From assembly GCA_044227665.1 (NCBI GenBank), contig JBGAWK010000019.1, positions 1 through 39,833 on the forward strand: a stretch of 39,833 nucleotides of DNA. Direction: 5' to 3'. This DNA comes from JBGAWK01 sp044227665 (lineage in GTDB: Bacteria > Bacteroidota > Bacteroidia > Chitinophagales > JADIYW01). Shown here piece after piece: positions 16,995 to 25,719 of the stretch; position 1 is the stretch's first letter, and every line of letters begins with the position of its first letter. A program made the position numbers and the translations under genes. The notes below the pieces were generated by a model, which had not been told where the DNA came from, did no database searches, and worked only from the letters and a program-made list of their open reading frames with translations.

Positions 16995-18377
16995 TTAAAT
17001 ATGATGTTGGTAGCTTTCTTTGATAAAGGGGTGTGTAGAAGATTCTAAATCCTTCACCTTAGAAAGTGCCGTAAAAAATGTAAGGGCAAAAATACTTCCC
17101 ACTGTAAGGAATGCACCAATACTGATAAGCCCAAAACCTCCTCTAGATGCCAACATCGGCATCACCATCAAGAAAAAGTCAAACCAGTGACCGATAATGA
17201 TAAAAAATGCGGCAACGATTACTGCGCCATAGCTTCTTTTGGATGTCCTTTTCATTAATATTAAAAAAGGAAGTACAAAATTTAATAACACAGTAGCATA
17301 CCATAGTACCGGATAACCATGGATACGTTTATTGAAAAATACTGTCTCTTCTGGAATATTGGCATACCAAATCAACATAAACTGTGAAAACCACACATAC
17401 GTCCAAAATACAGATATGGCAAACATAAACTTACCAATATCATGTCTATGATTTTCATTGACTCTCGGCAAGTAATTATTTGATTTTAGATAAAGTATAG
17501 TGAGCATAACTATAGAAAACATGGTAACAGCACCACTAGCCATCGTGTACCAAGAGAACATGGTAGAATACCAGTGCGGCTGTATAGACATACCCCAGTC
17601 CCAAGAACCGAATGTATTGATTACCATTGCAATAATTACAATACTTGCAGCAGATATAGCCCTACTCTTATTAAATAATTTTACAGAAGGATTAGCATCT
17701 TGCTGCGAAAGATTATTCCAAAAATTCCTCAATATCATAAGCGAAAGTCCAAAAAGTATGGCAGCAAAAATCCAAAATCTCGTAGGGTTCAGATAATCGT
17801 GCTTAGAAGCCAAAATTTCATCAAATTCGGGGCTTCCTTCTACATAAAGTTGTGGATGCATCCACTCAAACAAGTCTTTGCCAAATAGTAAAAAAATGAC
17901 GACCATTATAGGTATCGTTACCAGCAATGTAGCTCCAGCTGCTAAGGGAATTTTTTGTATTTGCACGTGCCATCCGCCTAGACCTAGTGTACTGCCTGCA
18001 ATAAAAAACAAGCCTGCAATAGCCACCCAAAAGCATAATAGGACTACGGCATAGATATTTCCCACCACTAATTTAGTGAGACTGGTAGGGTGATCGTGCT
18101 TGAAAGGATCGCTATACCCATAATCATTATTGTTTTTAGACTTTTTACAACATTCTTCTGTGGTGGGCTGTCCATGTTCGGCAGGAGTCTTGTGATCACT
18201 CACAGCAACTCCGTGCCCCCCATCAGTACCCTCATGATGCTCGGTATGAGGAGAAGAACTCTTCAAAGCATTGGCTTTTAGTAATGCGCCTACGCCTAAA
18301 GTCACTATACCTATAATTAGTACAATGAAAATATTTTTTCTAAGCTGATCCGGAAATATGAAAACGTTATTACTCAT
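16995..18377 (-). CDS. actF: Alternative complex III subunit ActF
   Basis: A 460-residue PsrC/NrfD-like membrane protein with about ten helices, the second quinol-side membrane subunit of alternative complex III, paralogous to ActC. The first helix (about 15-35) is followed by a long hydrophilic loop (about 36-98). This loop is dense in His with a Cys pair (SPHTEHHEGTDGGHG, TTEECCKKSK, FKHDHP) and probably lies outside the cytoplasmic membrane. The helical core includes FGSWDWGMSIQPHWYSTMF and RIHGYPVLWYATVLLNF, typical of ActF. It lies 21 bases after ActE and 37 before oxidase subunit II, the junction between the reductase and oxidase halves of the operon. Confidence 0.88.
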   Translation of the reverse strand: MSNNVFIFPDQLRKNIFIVLIIGIVTLGVGALLKANALKSSSPHTEHHEGTDGGHGVAVSDHKTPAEHGQPTTEECCKKSKNNNDYGYSDPFKHDHPTSLTKLVVGNIYAVVLLCFWVAIAGLFFIAGSTLGLGGWHVQIQKIPLAAGATLLVTIPIMVVIFLLFGKDLFEWMHPQLYVEGSPEFDEILASKHDYLNPTRFWIFAAILFGLSLMILRNFWNNLSQQDANPSVKLFNKSRAISAASIVIIAMVINTFGSWDWGMSIQPHWYSTMFSWYTMASGAVTMFSIVMLTILYLKSNNYLPRVNENHRHDIGKFMFAISVFWTYVWFSQFMLIWYANIPEETVFFNKRIHGYPVLWYATVLLNFVLPFLILMKRTSKRSYGAVIVAAFFIIIGHWFDFFLMVMPMLASRGGFGLISIGAFLTVGSIFALTFFTALSKVKDLESSTHPFIKESYQHHI

Positions 18378-18398
18378 TTTATATTGTATTATGAATGA

Positions 18399-18995
18399 CT
18401 ATTTTTTTGTAGAATCGGCGGGTGCAGTGGTAGAAGCCGTAGCTCCTGACTGTAATGTTTTTACATAACTCAATACCAACCATCTCTCTCTATGATTAAG
18501 CTGTGTAGTGAAAGACCCCATCATACCTTTGCCGTACATCAATGTATGATAGCGCTGCCCCTCAGGCTTAGATAGTAGAGGCTCTATGAGGTAGGAAGGA
18601 GGCGGAGCCATCTTATCTATCTGTACAAGATGTCCCTGTCCATCACCTTTTTCTCCATGACAAATAGCACAATTCCTATTAAATAATACCTTGCCTTGTC
18701 CTGCTACTTCATCGGCAGAGAATGTAAATGGATTTGCGATAGCAGTAGCAGCTTGATCATACGCCTCTGGAGTATTAGGCAGTGGATATACATATTTGCC
18801 CTGCGCTATACTTCCTTGCGGTGGCATCTGATTTGTCATACCGTTAGCATATATAGGGTTTTCAGAGCCTGCATCATACGCTACAGAGTGAATCATTTCC
18901 GGGATATACTCTCTTCCCGGCTTTTTAGTATTTCTAATGCACGACAATAGCCCTGCCGAAAGTATCAATATATATATGAAAGTTAATTTTTTCAT
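18399..18995 (-). CDS. actE: Alternative complex III subunit ActE, monoheme cytochrome c lipoprotein
   Basis: A 198-residue lipoprotein (lipobox AGLLSC, about Cys19) with one c-type heme site, NRNCAICHGEKGDGQGH. The distal Met is probably in YGKGMMGSFTTQL. ActE is the monoheme subunit thought to carry electrons from complex III to the oxidase. A proline-rich segment precedes the heme domain, and a Ser/Thr/Ala tail (SGATASTTAPADSTKK) ends it. It overlaps neither neighbour: 5 bases after ActD and 21 before ActF. Confidence 0.92.
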   Translation of the reverse strand: MKKLTFIYILILSAGLLSCIRNTKKPGREYIPEMIHSVAYDAGSENPIYANGMTNQMPPQGSIAQGKYVYPLPNTPEAYDQAATAIANPFTFSADEVAGQGKVLFNRNCAICHGEKGDGQGHLVQIDKMAPPPSYLIEPLLSKPEGQRYHTLMYGKGMMGSFTTQLNHRERWLVLSYVKTLQSGATASTTAPADSTKK

Positions 18996-19000
18996 TGAGA

Positions 19001-19519
19001 TTAAATTTCTTTGTTATAAACTTCTATTGCACCTTCTTTTTTCAATAATGTAGTCAAGGCATCTATATCAGATATGCTATCCGCTTCAAATGTCAGTGCA
19101 AACTTATCATCCGTTGTTCTGTGGTCAACTATTTTTGGTTGTTTTCCAGGATAAAGATTACATAAATAGTAAAAAGATATCGTCATACCTACTGCGGAAA
19201 AAAGTACTGTATGCTCAAATGTAATCGGAATAAATGCTGGAAATGCCCAAAATGGCTTACCCCCAAAATTTGTCTTATAGTTGAAGGCAGAAATAAAAGT
19301 CATCATAGACAATGCCAACGTCATGCCTGTAGCCCCAAACATGAATCCTGCAGTATGTAATTTTGTAGGTCTTAGACCCATTCTATGTTCCAGTCCATGT
19401 ACAGGGAATGGTGTAAAAGCATCCGCTATACTATAGCCTGCCTGACGTACCGTAGTTACTGCATGTAGCAAGTCATGGTCATCTTCAAAAATGCCTACTA
19501 TATATTTATGTGTACTCAT
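19001..19519 (-). CDS. actD: Alternative complex III subunit ActD (DUF3341)
   Basis: A 172-residue protein of the DUF3341 family, the small membrane subunit of alternative complex III. The N-terminal soluble part starts KYIVGIFEDDHDLLHAVTTV, with the family signature YSIADAFTPFPVHGLEHRMG. Two membrane helices follow (about 57-80 and 100-121, the latter within FEHTVLFSAVGMTISFYYL). A C-terminal alpha/beta segment resembles a ferredoxin-like regulatory fold. Gene position between ActC (4 bases) and ActE (5 bases) is the conserved order. Confidence 0.92.
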   Translation of the reverse strand: MSTHKYIVGIFEDDHDLLHAVTTVRQAGYSIADAFTPFPVHGLEHRMGLRPTKLHTAGFMFGATGMTLALSMMTFISAFNYKTNFGGKPFWAFPAFIPITFEHTVLFSAVGMTISFYYLCNLYPGKQPKIVDHRTTDDKFALTFEADSISDIDALTTLLKKEGAIEVYNKEI

Positions 19520-19523
19520 TGTA

Positions 19524-20966
19524 TTAGTCCAATTTATATGTTAATTCTAATTCACCATTCTCATAAGCCTTTTGGTCTTTTACTTCTTCCAGCTGTTTTC
19601 TTCGCACTTGATTACCACTTATTTTCAATATAGACTTCACCTCTGCAATAGCTACTACTGGGAAGAATCTGGCAAAAAGGAGGAATAGGGTCATGAATAT
19701 ACCTAATGTGCCTATGTAAATACCTACTTCTACCCATGTAGGCTTATATTCCGTCCAGCTAGAAGGCAAATAATCTCTATGTAAAGAAGTAACGATGATT
19801 ACAAAACGTTCGAACCACATACCTATATTTACGAATATTGACATTACGAAAGTTACTACTACACTTCTTCTCATGCTTTTAATCCAAAATATTTGTGGGG
19901 AAATCAAGTTACAGCTCATCATTATCCAGTAAGACCAGCCTAGTGGCCCAAAAGCCCTATTAGCAAATGCATACTGCTCTGTCATGCTGCCACTATACCA
20001 TGCTATAAACAACTCTGTAAGGTATGCAGTACCCACCATTGTACCCGTAAGTAATATCACCTTGTTCATAGATTCTATATGTGCTAAAGTGATATAGTCT
20101 TCTAATTTCATGATATATCGCGCTACAAGCATGAGGGTCTGTACCATAGCAAAACCCGAAAATATAGCTCCAGCAACGAAATAAGGAGGCAAGATGGTGG
20201 TATGCCATCCCGGCACTATGGATGTGGCGAAGTCAAAAGATACTATGGTATGTACAGAAAGTACCAATGGCGTAGATAATCCTGCTAAAATCAATGATAG
20301 TGACTCCCATCTTTCCCAATGTTTTACACTACCTATCCACCCAAAACTCAATGCATTATAAAATTTCCAACGTCCGGTGCCTACTTTTGCTCTATCTCTT
20401 ATGGTGCCAAAATCCGGAACAAGACCTGTGTACCAGAACAGTAGCGATACTGTAAGATACGTAGAGATAGCGAATACGTCCCATAATAACGGAGAATTAT
20501 AGTTCACCCACAATGGTCCACGCGTATTAGGATATGGCAAGATAAAGAACACGTCCCAAGGACGACCTGTATGTAACATTACAAAAATGCCCGCACACAC
20601 TACTGCAAATATTGTCATAGCCTCAGCGGCTCTGTTTACACCTGTTCTCCATTTTTGTCTGAATAATAACAAGATAGCAGAGATAAGAGTCCCGGCATGA
20701 CCGATACCTACCCACCATACAAAGTTGGTAATATCCCAAGCCCAGCCTACCGTTCGGTTGATACCCCAAGTACCGATACCGTAACATACTGTCCATGTGA
20801 GGCAAAATAGACCAAACATGGCTATGGTAGCTGCGATACCTGTCCAAAATACATATCTGAGACCTAACTTACCCTCAGTACCGGCAACGATGTCGTCAGT
20901 AATTTGTTTATAGGTTTTACTCCCGTTTATTAATGGTTCGCGGAGCGGTGATTCGAAATGTGACAT
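19524..20966 (-). CDS. actC: Alternative complex III subunit ActC (NrfD/PsrC family)
   Basis: A 480-residue integral membrane subunit with about ten helices that holds the quinol-oxidation site of alternative complex III. Recognisable segments are NFVWWVGIGHAGTLISAIL, AMTIFAVVCAGIFVMLHTG and VLSVHTIVSFDFATSIVPG, all strongly conserved in ActC. The N-terminus (SPLREPLINGSKTYKQITDDI) is the hydrophilic region that contacts ActB. It starts 2 bases after the ActB stop and ends 4 bases before ActD. Several His in helices (GHAG, VHTI, GWHTT) are candidates for proton or quinol binding. Confidence 0.94.
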   Translation of the reverse strand: MSHFESPLREPLINGSKTYKQITDDIVAGTEGKLGLRYVFWTGIAATIAMFGLFCLTWTVCYGIGTWGINRTVGWAWDITNFVWWVGIGHAGTLISAILLLFRQKWRTGVNRAAEAMTIFAVVCAGIFVMLHTGRPWDVFFILPYPNTRGPLWVNYNSPLLWDVFAISTYLTVSLLFWYTGLVPDFGTIRDRAKVGTGRWKFYNALSFGWIGSVKHWERWESLSLILAGLSTPLVLSVHTIVSFDFATSIVPGWHTTILPPYFVAGAIFSGFAMVQTLMLVARYIMKLEDYITLAHIESMNKVILLTGTMVGTAYLTELFIAWYSGSMTEQYAFANRAFGPLGWSYWIMMSCNLISPQIFWIKSMRRSVVVTFVMSIFVNIGMWFERFVIIVTSLHRDYLPSSWTEYKPTWVEVGIYIGTLGIFMTLFLLFARFFPVVAIAEVKSILKISGNQVRRKQLEEVKDQKAYENGELELTYKLD

Positions 20967-20968
20967 GC

Positions 20969-23900
20969 TTATGCTTTTCCTGGTTTATCAATAAAATATA
21001 ATTCCGGTTCTTCATCTCTGTTACGTACCTTCACGAGGTAGTGTACGTTCGGCATAAAGTGCATTTCTTCATACACTACATAATCTCTGCCATTTTCAAA
21101 GATGGTTTTATGTACCTGACTTTCGGTATTGTTTCTGTCACCAAAGGTGATAGCATTGGTAGGGCATGCAGACTGACATGCCGTTACTATTTCGCCATCT
21201 TCTAATGGGCGACCGTCTTTTTTAGCTTCCAATTTTGCTGCTTGTATCCTCTGTGTACAGAAGCTACATTTTTCTATCACCCCTCTAGAGCGAACAGTAA
21301 CATCAGGGTTGAGTACCATTCTAGTGAGATCATTAATCATATAAGTAGCTTTGTCGTGGTCATTCCAAGCGCCAAAGCCATCGTTACCTTGATAGTCATA
21401 CCAATTGAACTTACGAACTTTGAACGGACAGTTATTGGCACAATATTTAGTGCCTATACATCTGTTATACGCCATTTGGTTTACACCTTCAGTACTGTGA
21501 TTCGTAGCATTAACAGGGCATACGTTTTCACATGGAGCGTTGTCACAATGCTGACACAGCATAGGTTGGAAGGTAGTATTAGGATTGTCTGGATTGCCAT
21601 TAAAATAACGATCTATGCGTATCCAATGCATTTCTCGGGATTTATAGACTTCATTTCTTCCTATTACCGGTATATTATTTTCCACGTTACATGAAGCAGT
21701 ACATGCGCCACACCCAATACAAGCATTGAGGTCAATAGTCATAGACCAATGATGACCTTGCTTTTCATGGACAGGATAGAGCGTAGTAAGATGATCTCTA
21801 ATTTCATCTCTATCATGATTGCCCGATTTTTCATCTTTCTTATAGGATGCTAAATTCGTTTCTTTTACTATCGCACTTCTATATCTCTTTGGACGACCCG
21901 GAAGATTATTATCCTCCATAAGGGTATGATAGGTTTGTATGATAGCTAATTTCTCTTTCTTGCCTGTAATTTCAATTTTTACATCTTTGGCATTATATGT
22001 AGATATGCCATTGACAGATTTTACGGCAGGGTACAGATTTCTTCCTACATTATCACCAGCAGCACCACACTTTGTACGACCATAGCCTAGTGCAATTGCC
22101 ACCGTATCCGCTTGCTGACCGTAAGCTATAAGTATAGGTAGAGTATAGGTCTTTCCATCTATGGTAACATTTGCCAAATTAATTTCTTTGGCTGAATCCA
22201 TGATATGCATACCTTTGTCTGTAGCAAATTTGTGCGAAACAGATACATAATTATCCCAAGCGGTTTTGGTAATCATATCTGGCATCTCTTGTAGGTAAGG
22301 GTTATTGGCATAGCGACCGTCACCTATATTTACTGACTCATATAATACTACCTCCAATCCTGATGCAGCTGTACCGCTATTGGATACCGCCGCTACTGAA
22401 GCTCCCGCATTTGCTGTGCCTGTAAATGATGGCATAGTAGTTTGTATAAATCCTAACTGCAATGCTGTCTCCCAAGAGGTATTACCCTCTGTAGGTGTTA
22501 CTCCTGCCCTTACGCCCACAGAATTTTCCTTTACAAAATCGTAGGCAGATAGTGGCTGTCCTGCCCATACCATAAGAGACTCTGCTGCCTGACGTGTATC
22601 AAAGAGTTTATTTATTGCAGGCTGACGGAATGATATTAATCCAGTTTTGGGTTCTAAGATGTCCCAAGATTCCAACCAATGATTGTCTGGGCATATAAAC
22701 TGTGCTTCTGATGAAGACTCATCTGCTCTGTCATTCAAGGAGACAGATAGCTGTGCTTCGGCAATACCTTTTTTGAAAATTTCTGCAAAAGGAGTATCAT
22801 AAACAGGATTTGCATCTACAAGGATTATAGCTTTTACAGCCTTAGATTTAATATCTTGAGCCAAAGCTGCTAGTGCTTCGTCATTACCTGTTTTAATATT
22901 TTGTGCAACAGAGGTATCAATTACTGACCCATAATTTCCTAAGGTAGCATTTATAGCATTTACTAATAATTGAATATCTACATCATTGGTACCTGACACT
23001 ACTAGAGAAGCACCTTTTGCTGCGAGCAGTTCTTTTGCAACTTTTTCTACCTCCTTCTGTACCGATGTTTTTGCAGTCGCTACTGCCCCCCCGGCTACTG
23101 CATTGTATAATGCTGCCAAGGTTGCTTTTTCTTCTGAAGGGCGGATAGGATATTTGTAATCTGCATTCATACCTGTAAGCGTAAGATGAGATTGGAATTG
23201 ATGGTGACGAGACATGGAAGGATTTTCCTTTGTAGGCACTCTTCCTGCCGCATATTTCCTAGCATTCTCTGTAGGATTCAGCCAAGTCCCCAAAAAGTCA
23301 CAATTGAACCCTACTATCACTTTTGCTTTATCATAATGATAAGTAGGGATAATGGCATTACCCAAAGTAACTGAGTTTGCCTTGCGAACGGCATAAGCGG
23401 ATATAGGGTCATAAGCTACGTGTATAGCTGTAGGGTATTTAGCCTTAAAGGTTTCTATAGCTTTGGACATTAGCAAACTAGCAGAAGAATTGCTTACGAT
23501 AGCGATTTTCCCTCCTGCGGCAGCAATTTTTGACAATTCAGTGCTGATATCGCTATCAACTTTCTGCCAAGAGATGTTTTTGCCACCCTTGGCTATAGGA
23601 TTATTTAGTCTATTGGTGTCATACAACCCAAGGATAGAAGATTGTAATTTAGCACTAGTACCCCCTTGAGTGTAAGGTGCTTTTGTATTCCCTTCTAATT
23701 TAATAGGTCTGTTCTCGCGAGTTTTTACCAATATATTGGCATAATCAGAGCCGTCATAAAATGTAGATGCATAGTAATCTGCTACGCCCGGCACCATCTC
23801 GGGTATAGATTTGGTATTATCAAATACATAAGGTACGGCTTTCTTTACAGGTATCTTACAGGATGTAGCTACTGCCGCAGCAGACACACTAAATCCCAAT

Positions 23901-24067
23901 ACTTTTAGAAAGTCACGCCTTCCCGTATTCTCCACATTAGTAGCACTTTCTACATAATCGAAGATTGGTGTTTCATTTTGCAACTCTCTCTGTGCTTGTT
24001 CTTTATAAGAATCTGCTTCGTATAGTTGCTCTGAACTGCTCCAGTATTTATTATTATCCATTGACAT
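20969..24067 (-). CDS. actB: Alternative complex III subunit ActB, iron-sulfur protein with molybdopterin-enzyme fold
   Basis: A 1032-residue periplasmic subunit. Near the N-terminus a twin-arginine motif (GRRDFLKVLGFS, R50-R51) precedes a lipobox-like AAVATSC (C70), so folded export by Tat with lipid anchoring is likely. Residues 70-740 resemble molybdopterin oxidoreductases but are known in this family to bind no Mo cofactor. The C-terminal ferredoxin part has 15 ligand cysteines: CIGCGACTASC (783-793), CQHCDNAPCENVC (838-850), CIGTKYCANNC (870-880), CSFC (934-937) and CQSAC (964-968). Thr873 replaces one Cys, which fits three [4Fe-4S] clusters plus one [3Fe-4S]. It lies 24 bases after ActA and passes electrons towards the hemes. 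Confidence 0.95.
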   Translation of the reverse strand: MSMDNNKYWSSSEQLYEADSYKEQAQRELQNETPIFDYVESATNVENTGRRDFLKVLGFSVSAAAVATSCKIPVKKAVPYVFDNTKSIPEMVPGVADYYASTFYDGSDYANILVKTRENRPIKLEGNTKAPYTQGGTSAKLQSSILGLYDTNRLNNPIAKGGKNISWQKVDSDISTELSKIAAAGGKIAIVSNSSASLLMSKAIETFKAKYPTAIHVAYDPISAYAVRKANSVTLGNAIIPTYHYDKAKVIVGFNCDFLGTWLNPTENARKYAAGRVPTKENPSMSRHHQFQSHLTLTGMNADYKYPIRPSEEKATLAALYNAVAGGAVATAKTSVQKEVEKVAKELLAAKGASLVVSGTNDVDIQLLVNAINATLGNYGSVIDTSVAQNIKTGNDEALAALAQDIKSKAVKAIILVDANPVYDTPFAEIFKKGIAEAQLSVSLNDRADESSSEAQFICPDNHWLESWDILEPKTGLISFRQPAINKLFDTRQAAESLMVWAGQPLSAYDFVKENSVGVRAGVTPTEGNTSWETALQLGFIQTTMPSFTGTANAGASVAAVSNSGTAASGLEVVLYESVNIGDGRYANNPYLQEMPDMITKTAWDNYVSVSHKFATDKGMHIMDSAKEINLANVTIDGKTYTLPILIAYGQQADTVAIALGYGRTKCGAAGDNVGRNLYPAVKSVNGISTYNAKDVKIEITGKKEKLAIIQTYHTLMEDNNLPGRPKRYRSAIVKETNLASYKKDEKSGNHDRDEIRDHLTTLYPVHEKQGHHWSMTIDLNACIGCGACTASCNVENNIPVIGRNEVYKSREMHWIRIDRYFNGNPDNPNTTFQPMLCQHCDNAPCENVCPVNATNHSTEGVNQMAYNRCIGTKYCANNCPFKVRKFNWYDYQGNDGFGAWNDHDKATYMINDLTRMVLNPDVTVRSRGVIEKCSFCTQRIQAAKLEAKKDGRPLEDGEIVTACQSACPTNAITFGDRNNTESQVHKTIFENGRDYVVYEEMHFMPNVHYLVKVRNRDEEPELYFIDKPGKA

Positions 24068-24091
24068 GGTTATTGCTTGCTTTTAATAATA

Positions 24092-25357
24092 TTAATAATG
24101 ACATTTTTGACATTCCGTACCACCGATATTTTCTACGGTTACTTTATCACGCTTGCCATTTTTGAGCTCGTCATGATATTTTTCAAATATGGAATAATAA
24201 TTATTGTCTTTAAATTTCACTTCTGTCTGTCTGTGACAATTGATACACCATCCCATTGATAAGGGAGCAAACTGCTTCATATCTTCATACTCTTCCACTT
24301 TTCCGTGACAAGTTTTGCAATCTATGCCTCCTACTTTTACGTGCTGGGAATGATTGAAATATACGTGATCGGGAAGGTTGTGAATTTTTACCCATTTGAT
24401 AGGCTCTGGCTTATTGACAAATGCTGCCTTATCAGGGTCCCAACCCGATGCCTTATATATCTTAGCAATTTCGCGAGTACCATATTTCGGTCCTTTAGAA
24501 ACATAGCGATGGCAATTCATACATACGGTGGCAGAAGGTATTACAGAATGACGGCTTTTTTCTGCACCATAATGACAGAACTGGCAGTCTATTTTATTTT
24601 GACCTACGTGAAGTTTGTGGGAAAATTTGATAGGCTGCTCGGGGGTATAATCTTTAGACCGACCTAAATCTATTGCTCCCCGTGCCGTGAAATATCCTAA
24701 TGCAGCGATAATGATAATTGTAGCTATGGATGCGGCTTTTTTATTAAAATATTTTACGATAGAGCCGTCCTTTGGCATGTCCGAACCCTGTGTGTCTCTA
24801 ACTAGATTATCTAGTCTATTAGAAAGGCGGTATAATGCTATTGCTGCCACAGCTAATACTGCTATTAGCACCCATATATACCAAGGAAGACCCGTAGGGG
24901 CAGCTTCGGTGGCCGATGCGGCGGCGGCAGGGGCAGCGGCGGGTGTAAGTTTCCCCGACTGTTCTGCTTGGATATAGTAATCAATAATACTTACAACCTG
25001 GTCGTTGCTCAATGCAGCAAAAGGCGGCATGGGAACTTTGCCATTGTCGCTAAATACTTTATTGGCATAGGCATCGCCGGAATTAATTAGTGCAGTAGAG
25101 TTTTGTACCCACTTCACAATTTTCTCTTGACTTTCCCAGCGTGTCCATACATCTTTTAATGCAGGCCCTGTAAGCTTCTGATCTACCTTGTGACAGGCAG
25201 CACAATTTGCTTTGAATAGTTTTTGTCCTTCTTCTACTTTGGCTTTATGGTCAGCATTGGCCATATCTATAGGCGCAACATCATAAGCATAAGCTTTAAA
25301 AGTAACTAATGTAATAAATATCGCAAAAAGAAGACACTTGGACTTTGAAGTGTTCAT
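24092..25357 (-). CDS. actA: Alternative complex III subunit ActA, multiheme cytochrome c
   Basis: The first gene of the respiratory operon. The chosen start MNTSKSKCLLFAIFITLV (25357) gives a 421-residue protein beginning with its signal peptide. ATGs at 25369 and 25390 are in frame, but the latter lies inside the proposed -7 box. Six CxxCH heme sites are present: CAACH in an N-terminal monoheme domain (about 33-135), then, after an Ala/Pro linker and two membrane helices (about 157-175, 205-222), CQFCH, CMNCH, CKTCH, CINCH and CQKCH. The last five form the pentaheme part typical of ActA. The monoheme domain would add a sixth heme to this subunit. Electrons from the ActB clusters are expected to leave through these hemes to ActE and the oxidase. 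Confidence 0.92.
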   Translation of the reverse strand: MNTSKSKCLLFAIFITLVTFKAYAYDVAPIDMANADHKAKVEEGQKLFKANCAACHKVDQKLTGPALKDVWTRWESQEKIVKWVQNSTALINSGDAYANKVFSDNGKVPMPPFAALSNDQVVSIIDYYIQAEQSGKLTPAAAPAAAASATEAAPTGLPWYIWVLIAVLAVAAIALYRLSNRLDNLVRDTQGSDMPKDGSIVKYFNKKAASIATIIIIAALGYFTARGAIDLGRSKDYTPEQPIKFSHKLHVGQNKIDCQFCHYGAEKSRHSVIPSATVCMNCHRYVSKGPKYGTREIAKIYKASGWDPDKAAFVNKPEPIKWVKIHNLPDHVYFNHSQHVKVGGIDCKTCHGKVEEYEDMKQFAPLSMGWCINCHRQTEVKFKDNNYYSIFEKYHDELKNGKRDKVTVENIGGTECQKCHY

Positions 25358-25387
25358 AAAATTAGACATCCCTTTTATTTTCGTCTG

Positions 25388-25395
25388 CAAAAATA
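25388..25395 (-). promoter_or_regulatory. Candidate -7 box for the actA-cox operon
   Basis: On the minus strand TATTTTTG matches TAnnTTTG exactly. The predicted transcript start is near 25381, about 24 bases before the preferred actA start at 25357, which supports that start over the one at 25390. No TTG is seen 19-22 bases upstream, so an activator may be needed or the match may be chance. It is the only good candidate between actA and the next gene. Confidence 0.45.
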
Positions 25396-25440
25396 CAACT
25401 GAACTCTATATAAGATAGGAGATTGTTAAAAATTATAAAA

Positions 25441-25457
25441 TTTAGAATCATTCTAAA
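25441..25457. promoter_or_regulatory. Perfect 8-1-8 dyad upstream of actA, Fur/PerR-box-like
   Basis: TTTAGAAT-C-ATTCTAAA is a perfect inverted repeat with a single central base; one further A/T pair extends it on both sides. The inner 15 bases have the 7-1-7 layout of PerR/Fur boxes (TTATAATnATTATAA for PerR), differing at two symmetric positions. It is centred about 54 bases upstream of the proposed actA -7 box. A close copy lies at 36575-36589. The rest of 25396-25719, about 325 bases, holds no gene and no other structure I can support. Confidence 0.4.
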
Positions 25458-25719
25458 TAGAATACAACGTATTCATTTTAAGCATATTAACACTAATCAT
25501 ATTTATCCACATGCAATATTTAATATTGGATTAAAACAGTAGAAGAGAAATATACTGTGAATATAGAATTCAAATTATCCTTTATCAAATATTATCATCC
25601 CAAAGCGAAGTTCCTCCTCTGTAGTGGAATATTAAAATTAAAACAGAATAGCGTATAAAAGTTGCCCCTTCAAAATACTGCTTGTTTTCATTGTATATAA
25701 AATAGCTTAATCGAGAATA

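Noticed and set aside
21242..21694. Open frame of 150 codons on the plus strand inside actB
   Set aside because: Antisense to the iron-sulfur cysteine region of ActB; a shadow of a conserved coding sequence with no recognisable domain.
20969..24067. ActB as a catalytic molybdenum enzyme such as a formate dehydrogenase or polysulfide reductase
   Set aside because: The gene order actA-F and the DUF3341 neighbour identify alternative complex III, whose ActB keeps the fold but binds no molybdopterin.
25391..25719. A small gene or RNA in the gap between DUF4249 and actA
   Set aside because: All frames are short and stop-rich, and apart from the dyad and the -7 box I found no structure.
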